Notes: generated by a model not told the origin, from the sequence alone. Shown: positions 1-8,988, counted from the first letter of the stretch. The stretch: 56,888 nt of DNA from Plesiocystis pacifica SIR-1 (GCF_000170895.1 NZ_ABCS01000065.1:1-56888); one strand, 5' to 3'. Made by a program: numbers and translations.

Positions 1-776
1 GGCGCGCCACCCATCATCGGCGGACCGCCCAGCATCGGCGGCGGGCCAGCGTCGGGCGTGGGCATGGGCTTGGGTCCCGAGCCCGCGCCCGGACCGGGCC
101 CCAGGGGCGGCGGTCCGATCGACGAGCCGCCGGGATCCATGATCCGGGGCGGACCCTCCTGGAGGCTCGGGGGGCCACTGGTGTCGAGGCGCGGCGGGCC
201 GCCGCCCATCATCGGGGGAGCCGGCGCGTCCAGGCGCGGCGGCGCGTCCATGCGCGGCGGTCCTCCCGCGCCCATGCGCGGCGGTCCGCCCATCATCGGC
301 GGGCCGGAGTCCATGGGCGTGCGGTCCGTGGGCTCGACGGGCCCGCGCAGCGTCGGCGGCTCGGCGCTGACGGCTTGGATGGGCTGGGTCGGCTGGCGGG
401 GCGAGCGGGTCCGGATCGGCACCCCCGACTCGACCAGGTTCGGCGGCCTCGGGGCCGAGGGCTTGTCGACCTGCTCCCAGCCAAAGCGCATCTCGAGCTT
501 GCCGATGGTCACGTTGAGGCCGTCGCCGATCGCGATCGCCTGGTTGGCCGTGACCCGCTGGCCGTTGATGGTCGAGCCGTTCGTCGAGCCGACGTCGGTG
601 AAGGTCCCGCCGCGCTCGTCGAAGTCGATCTGCGCGTGGCGACCCGAGACGAAGCCGAAGCTCAGGCACAGCTCGTTGGACGGGTGCCGCCCGATGCGGA
701 CCGGCGAGCGCTGGTAACGCTCGGCGCGGGTCCGGCCGGTCTGCGAGTCGTAGACCTGTACCTTGAGGGCGCGCAC
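1..776 (-). CDS. FHA-domain protein with Gly/Pro-rich tail (partial, T6SS-linked)
   Basis: The gene starts with GTG one base after the tssG stop and runs off the left edge, so only the N-terminal 258 residues are visible. Residues 1-105 form a forkhead-associated (FHA) phosphothreonine-binding domain: RIGRHPSNEL, SGRHAQI and GSTNGSTING match the FHA core, including the Gly-Arg, Ser-x-x-His and Asn residues that hold the phosphopeptide. From about residue 125 the protein turns into Pro/Gly/Met-rich low complexity with recurring PPMMGG, PPRM and PPRL units. FHA proteins (Fha/TagH type) often sit in T6SS loci and link secretion to threonine phosphorylation. The tight spacing to tssG supports co-transcription. 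The part beyond the edge cannot be judged. Confidence 0.85.
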   Translation of the reverse strand, partial: MRALKVQVYDSQTGRTRAERYQRSPVRIGRHPSNELCLSFGFVSGRHAQIDFDERGGTFTDVGSTNGSTINGQRVTANQAIAIGDGLNVTIGKLEMRFGWEQVDKPSAPRPPNLVESGVPIRTRSPRQPTQPIQAVSAEPPTLRGPVEPTDRTPMDSGPPMMGGPPRMGAGGPPRMDAPPRLDAPAPPMMGGGPPRLDTSGPPSLQEGPPRIMDPGGSSIGPPPLGPGPGAGSGPKPMPTPDAGPPPMLGGPPMMGGA

Positions 777-777
777 G

Positions 778-1857
778 TTAGACCTGTCCTTCCTTGACCA
801 TGTCGAGGGCTTCGCTGAGCGACACGATCATACGCGTCTCCTCGGTCTTGGCCTCATCATCGCCGGACTCGAGCCAGGCGTCGTCCCCAATCTTGCTGAC
901 CCCCAAGATCGTGCCCGTACGCGCGTCCTTGGCCAAGATCAGCTCGAGCTCGAAGTCCACGAGCTCGAAGGCGAGGAGATCAAGCAGCTCGCGCACCGCC
1001 TGAAAGGCCGTGCCCCCGGACAGAAAGCGCTTGAGCCCGGCCTGGTCCAGCGGGCCCACGACGACCCGCGCCTTGCCGGCGCGGTGAATGCACATGTCGC
1101 CGATGACCGCGCTGATGCCGAGGTTGGAGTTCTCGACGGCCAGCTGAACCTTGTGGTCCTGGTCCATCTCGGCCCACTCGCCCTTGAACTGCTTGACCTC
1201 GACCGTCGCGCCGTCGAGCTCGTGGGCGAGGATCTCCATGATCGCCAGCTCCAGGGTCTTGGCCGTGCGCGCGGGGCTGGCCATGAGCGGGGCGATGCGC
1301 AGCAGGTCGAGGGGGCGGATGTACTGCAGCGGCGGGCCGTCGTAGCTGTCGACCCCGAGCAGGGCGAGCAGGCGGTAGGCCCAGATGTCGCCCTCTTCCT
1401 GGTGCGCCGAGGCCCAGTCGAACTTGTCCAGCGACCGGTACAGCAAGCTGTGCATCCGGTGGTGGAAGAGGTCGAAGAAGTCGGCCTTGGTCTGCCCCTC
1501 CTCGTCGTGGACCGCCGCCTCGCTGGCCAGGTAGGTCGGCAGCGGGCTGCTCGTGCCGATCAGCCCGACGATGTTGAGGGTCAGGTCGAAGGCCTCGGCG
1601 CGGCCGTCCTCGACCTTGCGCCCGTCCTCTTGGCGCTCGACCTCGTGGATGTCGCCGGGCTTGAAGGCCAGCGAGCGCGAGTGACGAAAGCGCAGGGCCT
1701 CCTCGTCGTAGGGGCCGTCGCCGCCGACCTTGGGCGCCTCGGGGTGCAGGCCCTCGAGCAGGCGCGCGACCACGAAGGGGTCGAAGGCCCGGGGCTGATC
1801 GAGCAGCCGGTCGAGCCAGGCAGGATCCGCGCCGTTTTGGGGTGCGTTGTCGGTCAC
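778..1857 (-). CDS. tssG: Type VI secretion baseplate subunit TssG
   Basis: A 359-residue protein of the TssG/VasB (DUF1305) family. TssG is a wedge component of the T6SS baseplate, where it complexes with TssF and TssE at the cytoplasmic side of the inner membrane. Typical features are the N-terminal WLDRLLDQPRAFDPF segment, LRFRHSRSLAFKPGDI, the LIGTSSPLPTYL motif and FFDLFHHRMHSLLYR. The GTG start overlaps the tssF stop by four bases (GTGA), which indicates translational coupling and decides the start. Length is normal for the family. The FHA gene begins one base after its stop. Confidence 0.93.
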   Translation of the reverse strand: MTDNAPQNGADPAWLDRLLDQPRAFDPFVVARLLEGLHPEAPKVGGDGPYDEEALRFRHSRSLAFKPGDIHEVERQEDGRKVEDGRAEAFDLTLNIVGLIGTSSPLPTYLASEAAVHDEEGQTKADFFDLFHHRMHSLLYRSLDKFDWASAHQEEGDIWAYRLLALLGVDSYDGPPLQYIRPLDLLRIAPLMASPARTAKTLELAIMEILAHELDGATVEVKQFKGEWAEMDQDHKVQLAVENSNLGISAVIGDMCIHRAGKARVVVGPLDQAGLKRFLSGGTAFQAVRELLDLLAFELVDFELELILAKDARTGTILGVSKIGDDAWLESGDDEAKTEETRMIVSLSEALDMVKEGQV

Positions 1858-3635
1858 AGGATCCTGAGGTGGCCGTTCCGGGGCTGCCAGCGGAACTCGA
1901 CCTTCGAGGGGTGCAGGCGCACCCGGAGCTGGTGGAAGGAGTTGATGCTGCAGTAGGTCGAGAGCAGCTCGTCGAGGACCAGGCCGAACAGGTGGGCGTC
2001 GCCGGGGCTGGCGAAGCGGGTCTCGTCGAGCTCGACGGTGGTCTCGGCTCCGCGCACCGGCGCGCCCTCCATCATCCGCGTGACGGCGTCGAACTCCGTG
2101 CCGCGGATGGCCTCGACGCGCAGCTCGTTGGCTCGGCCCGCTGGCGAGCCCGAGCCGGCCTGGAAGTTGTACAGAGACAGCAGCAGGCGCAGGGTGTCGG
2201 GCTCGGTCACGCGCTTGCGGTTGAGGGCCAGGTGCGCCAGCAAGCGCCACTGCAGCTCCCCGCCCAGGGGCGCGCGGATCGGGGGGCTGACCGCCGTGAT
2301 GTTCGAAAAGGGCGGCACCGAGCTGCCGCGCACGGGCTTGCAGATGTCCCCGATGGTCAGCTCGTTGGGCAACCCCCGGTTGGTGCACACGAGCTCGACG
2401 GACAGGGTCTCCTCGTCCTCGCGCTCGGCTCGCTTGTCGCCCTGGGCCTGGCCGGGGCCGCCCTTGGCCACGCGGATCGACACGTCCGTGGCCTCGTCGA
2501 TGGGCGAGCGCGCCCGCCGGAGCACGTAGTAGCCGTCGGTGTCGGCGTTGGGTCGGGTGTGCGCGAAGGTGTAGAAGTTGGAGTAGTTGCGCCGGTTGCC
2601 CCGACCCGGACGCACGCCGACCACGGAGCTGACGTCGTAGATCTCCATGTGCCCCGGCTTGATGCCCGAGGCGCGCAGCAGCTGGTCGGGCAGCAGCGGG
2701 TCGACCTTGACGGGCTCGGCCGAGCACTCGAACAGGTTGATGACCGGGGTGCAGTGCAGCCGGAAGCTCTCGTCGGTGACCGGCGAGGGCAGGTCCGGGG
2801 GCCGCTCGAACACGAACGACAGCTCGATGTAGTCCCCGGGGAACTCGAGCTCCTCGAAGCCGCGGACGTCCACGAACATGTACTTGGACGGGAGCGCGAA
2901 GTACTCCTGGACGAAGCGCGAGCCGGCCGGGGCGAACTTGGGCCAGGGCACCACGGCCTCCTCGGCGCGCAGGCCCACGGGGCGGATGTGCTCGCGGGTC
3001 AGCACGCGCAGCGGCTCGTTGCGCGGCACGCTGCGATCCTCGCTCGAGCGAACCTCGACGGCCTCGCAGTAGCGCAGCAGCCACAGCAGCAGCGTCGAGG
3101 CCAGGGCCGAGTCCCCCGCCAGGAAGAAGCGGATGCCCTCCTCGCGGGCGATGACCGGGCGCCCGGCCTCGGTGGTCTTGAGCTTGACCCGCAGCGTCGG
3201 GCGGTTGGCCACGGCCTCGTCGTGGTCGACGGACAGCACCTCGAGGGGCAGCAGGTCGACGTCGTAGCAGGTCCGGAAGGTGCAGGAGGTGCCCTCGATG
3301 GGGTTGGTGCCCACGGACCGACCGCGGGGCACGTTCCGGATGCCACGCAGCGCCTTGATCTGCGGCTTGAACTCGACGATCGACATCGCCGGGAGCGGGC
3401 GCAGGTACTGGGGCAAGAGCATCTCGGCGAGGCCGTGGACGATCTCGGGGACCGCGTCGTCGACCCGCTCGCGGATGCGCGCGCTGAGGAAGGCGAAGCC
3501 CTCGAGCAAGCGCTCCACGTCCGGGTCGTCGCTGCGCTCGGACAGCAGGCCCGCGCTATTTGGGTGGGCGGCCGCGAACTCGCGGCCCATCTCGCGCAGG
3601 TAGGTCAGCTCGCTTTGGTAGAACTTGGCGAACAT
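1854..3635 (-). CDS. tssF: Type VI secretion baseplate subunit TssF
   Basis: A 593-residue TssF/VasA (DUF879) protein. The N-terminus (FAKFYQSELTYLREMGREFA) and the following DPDVERLLEGFAFLSARI are hallmark TssF sequences; TRPNADTDGYYVLRRA and the C-terminal FHQLRVRL are also typical. With TssG it forms the T6SS baseplate wedge that contacts the membrane complex. The ATG is preceded by an AAGG-type ribosome site. It lies 245 bp after tssE and overlaps tssG by four bases. That 245-bp gap holds no convincing gene; a TAGTAC hexamer near 3690 on the minus strand could be a weak internal promoter. Confidence 0.95.
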   Translation of the reverse strand: MFAKFYQSELTYLREMGREFAAAHPNSAGLLSERSDDPDVERLLEGFAFLSARIRERVDDAVPEIVHGLAEMLLPQYLRPLPAMSIVEFKPQIKALRGIRNVPRGRSVGTNPIEGTSCTFRTCYDVDLLPLEVLSVDHDEAVANRPTLRVKLKTTEAGRPVIAREEGIRFFLAGDSALASTLLLWLLRYCEAVEVRSSEDRSVPRNEPLRVLTREHIRPVGLRAEEAVVPWPKFAPAGSRFVQEYFALPSKYMFVDVRGFEELEFPGDYIELSFVFERPPDLPSPVTDESFRLHCTPVINLFECSAEPVKVDPLLPDQLLRASGIKPGHMEIYDVSSVVGVRPGRGNRRNYSNFYTFAHTRPNADTDGYYVLRRARSPIDEATDVSIRVAKGGPGQAQGDKRAEREDEETLSVELVCTNRGLPNELTIGDICKPVRGSSVPPFSNITAVSPPIRAPLGGELQWRLLAHLALNRKRVTEPDTLRLLLSLYNFQAGSGSPAGRANELRVEAIRGTEFDAVTRMMEGAPVRGAETTVELDETRFASPGDAHLFGLVLDELLSTYCSINSFHQLRVRLHPSKVEFRWQPRNGHLRIL

Positions 3636-3880
3636 CGGTCGGCCTTGGCGAGGGCGCAGCCTGTCGCTCCTCCTCGCCCAGCGATGGTACTAGGATTTCG
3701 ACCGCTTGACGCGCCCACTCCGCCCAGCGGTGTCGATCGGCGCGGGGTTGGCCTCCGGCGCCAGAGCAGGCCCAGTAGCGGACGCCACCAGAGTGTCACG
3801 CGACCCGACCGGGCGAAGGGATCGGAGCGCCCCAAGGCGCGAGCGTGACCGCCCCTGAACCCCCCGAGGCGCCCGGGCGC

Positions 3881-4264
3881 TCAGCTCACGGACACGCGAC
3901 CGCCGTGGGTCATCTCGCTGCGCAGTCGAACGACGCCGCGGCGCCGGTCTCCGACCAGGCGGCCCGCAATCTCGAAGGTCAGGATCAGCGGGTCCTCGTT
4001 GGGCACGAGGCGGACCGAGACGTTGCGCAGGCGCGGCTCGTACTTGGCCACCGTCGCCCGGATGCTGCGTTGCATGATCTGCGCCGCCGCCGGGAAGTCG
4101 TGGATGATGTCGACGAGATCCACCACCCCGAAGCCCTCCGCGGACACCGCGTCGCCGAGCCGAGTGTTGAGCAGCGCGCGGAGGTTGCCGACGATCAGCT
4201 CGACCTCGTCGACGCCGCGCGGGGCCTCGCCGCTGATCCGAGAGAGGATGCCTCGTACTGCCAT
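3881..4264 (-). CDS. tssE: Type VI secretion baseplate protein TssE (gp25-like)
   Basis: A 127-residue protein of the phage gp25/lysozyme-like family, the TssE subunit that nucleates sheath assembly on the T6SS baseplate. Recognisable parts are VELIVGNLRALLNTRLGD, the GFGVVDLVDI segment and IMQRSIRATVAKYEPRL, which carries the conserved Glu-Pro-Arg of the family. It is the first T6SS gene of the visible part; the tssA, tssB/C, tssH, tssI, tssJ-L-M and tssK genes are not in the window and may lie beyond the left edge or elsewhere. Confidence 0.9.
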   Translation of the reverse strand: MAVRGILSRISGEAPRGVDEVELIVGNLRALLNTRLGDAVSAEGFGVVDLVDIIHDFPAAAQIMQRSIRATVAKYEPRLRNVSVRLVPNEDPLILTFEIAGRLVGDRRRGVVRLRSEMTHGGRVSVS

Positions 4265-5185
4265 CGTGCTCCGACATCATGCCAGCACGCGGCCGCGCAG
4301 CTCAAGCCGCGCGCTCGACTGTCGAGCTCGGCCGCGTCCCTCGGCCGCGTCCCAACCGGCCCGCCCGACCTCGCGAGTAGTTGTCACGCCAACGCCATCG
4401 AGGCGTCGACGCGGCGATCCACCGCGCGGACCCGCGAACCCAAAACTGCTGCACTAAACGCCGATTTCGGCGCTTCGTGCCCGAGTTGCGCGCTCGCACG
4501 ATCGAGCCGCGCGCACACGCAATGAGGCACCGGCGCGGGCGCGCCCCCCTCCTCCTTGGGCGCGCCCGCAGCGGTACCGGCCGTCACGACCCCGAGCCCG
4601 AGCCTCGCCATGTCCGACGACGCGCGTGCACCTTCGTCGATGACGAGTCGCGATCGTCGTGCCTTGCACGACGATCACTCGCCACCGATCCACGCGCGCC
4701 GAGTCCAAGGAAGTCGGCGCGACCCGAGACACGTTGCACGCGAGACGAACGCATCGCTGCGCTCTGGGTCTCGTAGTCGTGGTGTCGGCGGGTCATGTCG
4801 GCGTCGAAATCATAGGCTCTCGCTCCGCGATCGAACCAGAATTTTTTTCGACGTCGACCCGCGCTCCCGACTTCGCCCTCGCGGATGACGACGACGCAGC
4901 CCCCTCGCGCTCCCAAGCCAAGCGCGATGCCGCGACCTCGAGCACGCGACCCGACGCCCTCGGCCGCCGTGAACTCCCGGGCCCGAACACGAATCAGACG
5001 ACGGTCATCGCCCGCACCATTGGGAGCGAGCGCCCCCTTCGAGTCCCGCCCCGTGCCCGAGTCGTGGGATGGGTGGGCAGTCGACCGGCCGCCTCAGAGC
5101 TCCCTTCCGTGGCCCCGTGTGTGGCTTGTGGAGCCACAGCGCGCGGCCTGCTACGCTCGACCTCGACGGTGACGGCTATCCGACC
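4265..5185. other. Long intergenic region between tssE and the pseudokinase gene
   Basis: About 920 bp between divergent genes. Several overlapping open frames of 60-130 codons exist on both strands, but all are Arg/Ser/Thr-rich, overlap one another and show no family signature, so I call none a gene. An AT-rich spot (a run of seven T near 4850) and a minus-strand TATGAT hexamer (4809-4814) could belong to a promoter reading towards tssE, which would leave a leader of over 500 nt. A short inverted repeat lies at 4459-4472. The region probably holds the promoters of both flanking genes. Confidence 0.5.
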
Positions 5186-6523
5186 ATGTTCTGTGCAGCT
5201 TGCAAGCGGGAGATCGAGCAGACCGGAGACGGTCAGGCCTGCCCCTCTTGCGGCGCGCCGGCGTGGCTCGACGCGGTCGCCGGCGGTCGGCTCCGGCTCG
5301 ACGAGCGCATCGAGCAAGACGGGGTGAGCGCCTGCTACGACGCCACCTGGTTCGACGGCGATCACGAGCGGCCCGCGCGGGCGCGCTACGTCAGCTTCCG
5401 GGTGCGCGCCGACGAGGACGAGGACGAGCCCGACTTCGAGGGCCTCCTGGCTCGCCGCGCCGCCTTCGAGCACCCGACCCTGCCGACGTGGATCGGCGCG
5501 CGGACGGTCCGCGTCAAACACTCCGGCGAGCTGTGGATCGTCCACGCGCGCGTCGACGGCCTGACCATCGAGGACCCCGAGTTCGTCCGCCCCAGCGGCC
5601 AGCTCCAGGTCCTCGCCATGCTCAACGAGCTCAGCGTCCTGCTCGCGCAACTCCACGCCGCCGACCCGCCCCTGGTCCACGGCAAGCTCTCGCCCAAGAC
5701 GATCCTCCGGCGCGCCGAGGACCGGCGCTTCATGGTCCTCGACCTCGGCACCAACGTCTCGACCCTCCCGGACGTCGTCGCGCGCAGCTCCAAGCAGGCC
5801 AACGACCTGATCCGCTCGGCCCCCGAGCTGGTGTTCACCGACCCCTCCCCGGCCTCGGACGTGTGGGGCCTCGGCCTCGCCGCCCTGGTCATGCTGACCG
5901 GCGCGACGCCCTCGGAGCTGCGCGGCACCGGCGGGCGCCTGCGCTGGCAAGACCGCGCCGCCGTCAACCCGGCCTTCGGCGCCCTGCTCGAGCGCATGGT
6001 CGCCCCGCGCCCGCACAAGCGCATCCCGGACGGCCAGGCCCTCGCCAAGGCGCTGTCCGAGCTCCGGCCCCAGGCCATCTCCCAGGGCACCGACGCGCCC
6101 ACGCGGCGGATGTCGAGCGAGGAGCTGCACTCGGAGCTGGGCATCTCGGGCGAGGTCAACAGCATCTACAACCCGGCGGAGGAGTCCGGCGAGCACTCGA
6201 ACCAGTCGGGCACCTACGAGCTGGCGAGCATCGCCGGCGAGATCGGGGGTTCGGGCTCCAACTCGGGCTCCTCCTCGCGGCGCTCCTCGTCGAGCTCGCG
6301 CCGACACGTCGGCAGCAGCCGCCGGCGCAAGCGAGACCCCGACGCCCCGGTGATGCGCCCCGAGGACCTCAGCCGCGAGCTCAGCGAAGCCCAGCGCACG
6401 ATCCTCGCCAGCACCCAGGAAGAGCGCAAGCGCGTCGAGGTCAGCCAGACGCTGATCTTCGCCGCCGTCGCGCTGATGGCCGCGGGTATCACCTGGCTGC
6501 TCGTGCTCATCTCCCAGACGTGA
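5186..6523 (+). CDS. Zinc-ribbon pseudokinase with C-terminal membrane anchor
   Basis: A 445-residue protein. Residues 3-22 form a CxxC-x12-CxxC zinc ribbon. Residues about 35-330 resemble a serine/threonine kinase fold: VLAMLNELSVLLAQLHA fits helix E, SAPELVF the APE motif and SDVWGLGLAALVMLTGATP helix F. Catalytic parts are degraded. HRDLKP reads HGKLSP (165-170), so the catalytic Asp is lost; DFG reads DLG (186-188); no glycine loop or clear VAIK lysine is visible. The end of the kinase-like domain is followed by a Ser/Arg-rich linker and one membrane helix at residues 417-442, with almost nothing behind it, so it looks tail-anchored with the kinase domain in the cytoplasm. Longer upstream starts are in frame, but this ATG sits directly before the zinc ribbon. 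A scaffold or sensor role is inference. Confidence 0.8.
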   Translation: MFCAACKREIEQTGDGQACPSCGAPAWLDAVAGGRLRLDERIEQDGVSACYDATWFDGDHERPARARYVSFRVRADEDEDEPDFEGLLARRAAFEHPTLPTWIGARTVRVKHSGELWIVHARVDGLTIEDPEFVRPSGQLQVLAMLNELSVLLAQLHAADPPLVHGKLSPKTILRRAEDRRFMVLDLGTNVSTLPDVVARSSKQANDLIRSAPELVFTDPSPASDVWGLGLAALVMLTGATPSELRGTGGRLRWQDRAAVNPAFGALLERMVAPRPHKRIPDGQALAKALSELRPQAISQGTDAPTRRMSSEELHSELGISGEVNSIYNPAEESGEHSNQSGTYELASIAGEIGGSGSNSGSSSRRSSSSSRRHVGSSRRRKRDPDAPVMRPEDLSRELSEAQRTILASTQEERKRVEVSQTLIFAAVALMAAGITWLLVLISQT

Positions 6524-6586
6524 CGCTCAGTTGGGCTCAGTTGGACCTGGCTAGGCCGGGCTTGGGCCAGGCTGAACCAAAAGAGA

Positions 6587-6612
6587 AGAGCCCCCGCCGA
6601 GGCGGAGGCTCT
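6587..6612. terminator. Hairpin between convergent genes
   Basis: AGAGCC-C-CCGCC pairs with GGCGG-A-GGCTCT around a very short loop, with one C-A mismatch. It lies between the plus-strand pseudokinase stop (6523) and the minus-strand VWA gene stop (6651), so it can serve both transcripts. A clear T tract is not present on either side, which makes efficiency uncertain. Confidence 0.6.
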
Positions 6613-6650
6613 CTCGCTGGACGAGCCGGACGAGGCCGGCTCGCTCAGGC

Positions 6651-8801
6651 TCAGTCGCGGCGGCGGCGACGGATGAGGCCGGCGAAGCCGAGGACCAGGA
6701 AGGTCCCGAGCAGGCCGCGGGTCTTGTTGTCGTCGTCGGAGGTGCTGCAGTTGCAGCCGTCGTCCTCGCCGATGTCGCCGGAGCCGGCGTCGCCGGTCCC
6801 GGTCTCCTCGGCGCCGATCTCGTCGTCGTTGCCGTCGTCGGAGGTCGACTCCTCGCCGGTGGACTCGGTGGTGTCGTCCGTGGAGCCCTCCTCGGTGGTC
6901 TCCTCGGTGGTGCCCTCCTCGGTGGTCTCCTCGGTGGTGCCCTCCTCGGTGGTCTCCTCCTCGGTGGTGTCACCGGTGTCGGTGTCGAGGGGACCGTCGG
7001 TGGTGCCGTCGTCGTCCGGGATGGGGTCGGGCTCGAGGGTCGTCGGCTCGGGGGTCTCCGAGCAGTCGTTGAAGGCGCAGCAGGGGTCGAACTCCAGGCC
7101 GCCGAAGATGGAGGTCAGAGCCGCCTCGAGCTCGGCCTGGTTGTTGGCGTCGTAGTAGTTCTCCGAGTCGCCGGAGCCCCACTGCGCCATGTTCTGGAGC
7201 TGAGCCATGGCCGCCGGCGTGTCGACGCCGTCACCGAAGCCGATGACGTAGGTCGTGATGCCGTCGTTGTACATCTCCTCCAGCTCACCCTGGACCTGGG
7301 CGTTGGTCGAGTAGCCGTTGTACTGACCGTCGGTGATCAGGATGTTGAAGTAGATGGTCTCGTCGTTGGTCGGGAACTCGGCCCCGTCCATCAGGCCGTC
7401 GGCCTGGTACTGCACCTGGTTGTCCTTGATCAGCTGCAGGCCGAGGTGGGTGTAGGTACCCGAGCCCGAGCAGAAGGTGTTGCCGGCGCACTGCGGCATG
7501 TGGCTGGTCGTCGGGATGTCGAACCCGGGCGGGTCCTGCTGGCCGTCGGAGTAGGTCCACGCGATCGGCGGGCCGCCCCACGGATCGGTGCAGCCAGGCT
7601 CGACGCAGGAGGAGTTCGGGTCGAGGGCCCAGGCGAAGTTGTCCTTCGCGCAGGGGGCGTACTGGACCAGGATGTTCTGCTCGCCGGGGGCGGGCTGGTT
7701 GTGACCGAACACGGCCAGGCCGAGCTGGGTGACGTCCTCGGCAGCGCCGATGCCGACGTCGATGTCGAACAGGCCCTGCTCGCCCGCGAGGGCCTCGCGC
7801 GCCTGGTCCCAACCGGTCTCGCCCATGCCGCCGGCCATGGTGCCGCCGCCGATGTTGAGCATCGAGCTGGAGGCGTCGAGGAGGATCATGACGCGGGGCA
7901 GACCGCCGATGCACTCCGGCGCGACGACCGAGCTGATGATGTTCTGGACGACGTTGGCGAGGGCCTGCTCGAGCTCCTCGGGGGTGTTGCCGTCGATGGC
8001 GGCGTCGGTGCCACCAGCGGCCGCGGTCTCGTCCGCGGCCATCTCGGCGGCCGGATCACCGGCCACGGCCACGACGTAGGTCGAGATGTCCTGGTTGTCG
8101 AACAGATCGGCGGTGGTGTTGGCCGGGTTCTGGCTGGCGGGCGACAGGGTCGTGGTGCCGTCCTGGCCGGTCCACGCGCCGTCCGTCAGGAGGACGTTGA
8201 CGTAGGCGCGAGCCGGGTCCGCCTGGTCCGCGGGGTGGTCGGCCTTGGTCGCGTCGATCTCGTCGGACACGGCCTGCAGGGCGCCGTTGGTCCAGGTGCC
8301 GATGCCGAACAGCGCGCCGTTGGCCGGGGCCGGGGTCGCGTCGAGGGCGTCGAGGAGGGCCTGGCCGTTGCAGGGGTAGTAGGCGGCGTTGTCGTCGTCC
8401 CACGCCACGTCGAGGGCCTGGCCGTCGACGATGCCGGAGCTGTCGGCGGGGATGGTGGTGCCCTCGGCCGGCGAGGGGTCGTGGCCGAAGCGCATCAGCG
8501 CGAGGTGGGTGTTCTGGCTCAGGAAGCTGCCCGGCTGGACGATCTGCTGAAGGGCCGCGACGGAGACCTGCCAGCGGGTCAGGTTGTTGTCGGTGTCCCA
8601 GATCTCGTTCATCGACGTGGAGTTGTCGACGATGAACATGATGTTCGGCTTCTTGAAGGTGCACTCACCTTCCTCGGGGCAGTCAAAGCCAGCCTGAGCC
8701 GGCTCCTCGTGAGTGCCCACGGCGAAGGCCAGGCCGATGCCGGCGAGTAGGCCAACTTGCAGTCCAATACGCTTCCAGTTCGATTCCAGTAGTCGCTTCA
8801 T
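6651..8801 (-). CDS. Secreted two-VWA surface protein with MYXO-CTERM-like tail
   Basis: A 716-residue exported protein. A signal peptide spans residues 1 to about 37. The first von Willebrand A domain begins near residue 52 with the metal-site motif DNSTS (D59, S61, S63), and the second near 302 with DASSS (D309, S311, S313). A Thr/Glu/Asp-rich spacer (about 588-680) leads to a C-terminus with C683-x-C685, a hydrophobic stretch (696-710) and five Arg, which resembles the MYXO-CTERM sorting signal handled by myxosortases. The protein therefore probably displays metal-dependent adhesion domains on the outer surface. The ATG at 8801 gives a clean signal peptide and has AAGGA upstream. Its leader carries two hairpins (8832-8848, 8857-8872). 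The ligand is unknown. Confidence 0.88.
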   Translation of the reverse strand: MKRLLESNWKRIGLQVGLLAGIGLAFAVGTHEEPAQAGFDCPEEGECTFKKPNIMFIVDNSTSMNEIWDTDNNLTRWQVSVAALQQIVQPGSFLSQNTHLALMRFGHDPSPAEGTTIPADSSGIVDGQALDVAWDDDNAAYYPCNGQALLDALDATPAPANGALFGIGTWTNGALQAVSDEIDATKADHPADQADPARAYVNVLLTDGAWTGQDGTTTLSPASQNPANTTADLFDNQDISTYVVAVAGDPAAEMAADETAAAGGTDAAIDGNTPEELEQALANVVQNIISSVVAPECIGGLPRVMILLDASSSMLNIGGGTMAGGMGETGWDQAREALAGEQGLFDIDVGIGAAEDVTQLGLAVFGHNQPAPGEQNILVQYAPCAKDNFAWALDPNSSCVEPGCTDPWGGPPIAWTYSDGQQDPPGFDIPTTSHMPQCAGNTFCSGSGTYTHLGLQLIKDNQVQYQADGLMDGAEFPTNDETIYFNILITDGQYNGYSTNAQVQGELEEMYNDGITTYVIGFGDGVDTPAAMAQLQNMAQWGSGDSENYYDANNQAELEAALTSIFGGLEFDPCCAFNDCSETPEPTTLEPDPIPDDDGTTDGPLDTDTGDTTEEETTEEGTTEETTEEGTTEETTEEGSTDDTTESTGEESTSDDGNDDEIGAEETGTGDAGSGDIGEDDGCNCSTSDDDNKTRGLLGTFLVLGFAGLIRRRRRD
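6885..6968 (-). repeat. In-frame 27-bp tandem repeat coding TTEETTEEG
   Basis: About three near-identical 27-bp units encode Thr/Glu nonapeptides (residues 612-639) in the stalk of the VWA surface protein. Such repeats vary in copy number by slippage and probably set the distance of the VWA domains from the membrane. Confidence 0.8.
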
Positions 8802-8976
8802 GTCCCAGTCCTTGATTCTTGATTTTCTTTGCTGCCGCCGAGCGGCAGGAGTCCCGGTCTGCCAGTGCAGACTTCCTGCAGGTGCGGGTGGATTTTTTTG
8901 TGGCCGGCACCGCAGCAAGGGCGATGGCTCGCATCCTACCCCGCTCCCGGCGCCTCCATGGGCAGTTTTGACCGGG

Positions 8977-8988
8977 AGTGAGCTCACT
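8977..8988. promoter_or_regulatory. Perfect 12-bp palindrome in a divergent promoter region
   Basis: AGTGAGCTCACT lies between the divergent VWA gene and the Cys-rich lipoprotein gene, just upstream of the candidate plus-strand promoter at 8995. The position fits an operator shared by both genes, but a chance palindrome is possible and no regulator gene is adjacent. Confidence 0.3.

Noticed and set aside
1842..3848. Long plus-strand frame opposite tssF
   Set aside because: Low-complexity Val/Gly/Arg/Asp composition and a perfect match in extent to the real tssF gene on the other strand.
4381..4916. Several overlapping 75-130 codon frames between tssE and the pseudokinase
   Set aside because: They overlap on both strands, are Arg/Ser/Thr-rich, and none has a family motif or ribosome site.
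5186..6523. Active Ser/Thr protein kinase
   Set aside because: The catalytic loop reads HGKLSP without the Asp, and neither a glycine loop nor the ATP-binding Lys is clear, so catalysis is unlikely.
7446..8750. Plus-strand frame opposite the VWA protein
   Set aside because: The VWA gene in the other strand has a signal peptide, two metal-site motifs and a sorting tail; the antisense frame has nothing comparable.
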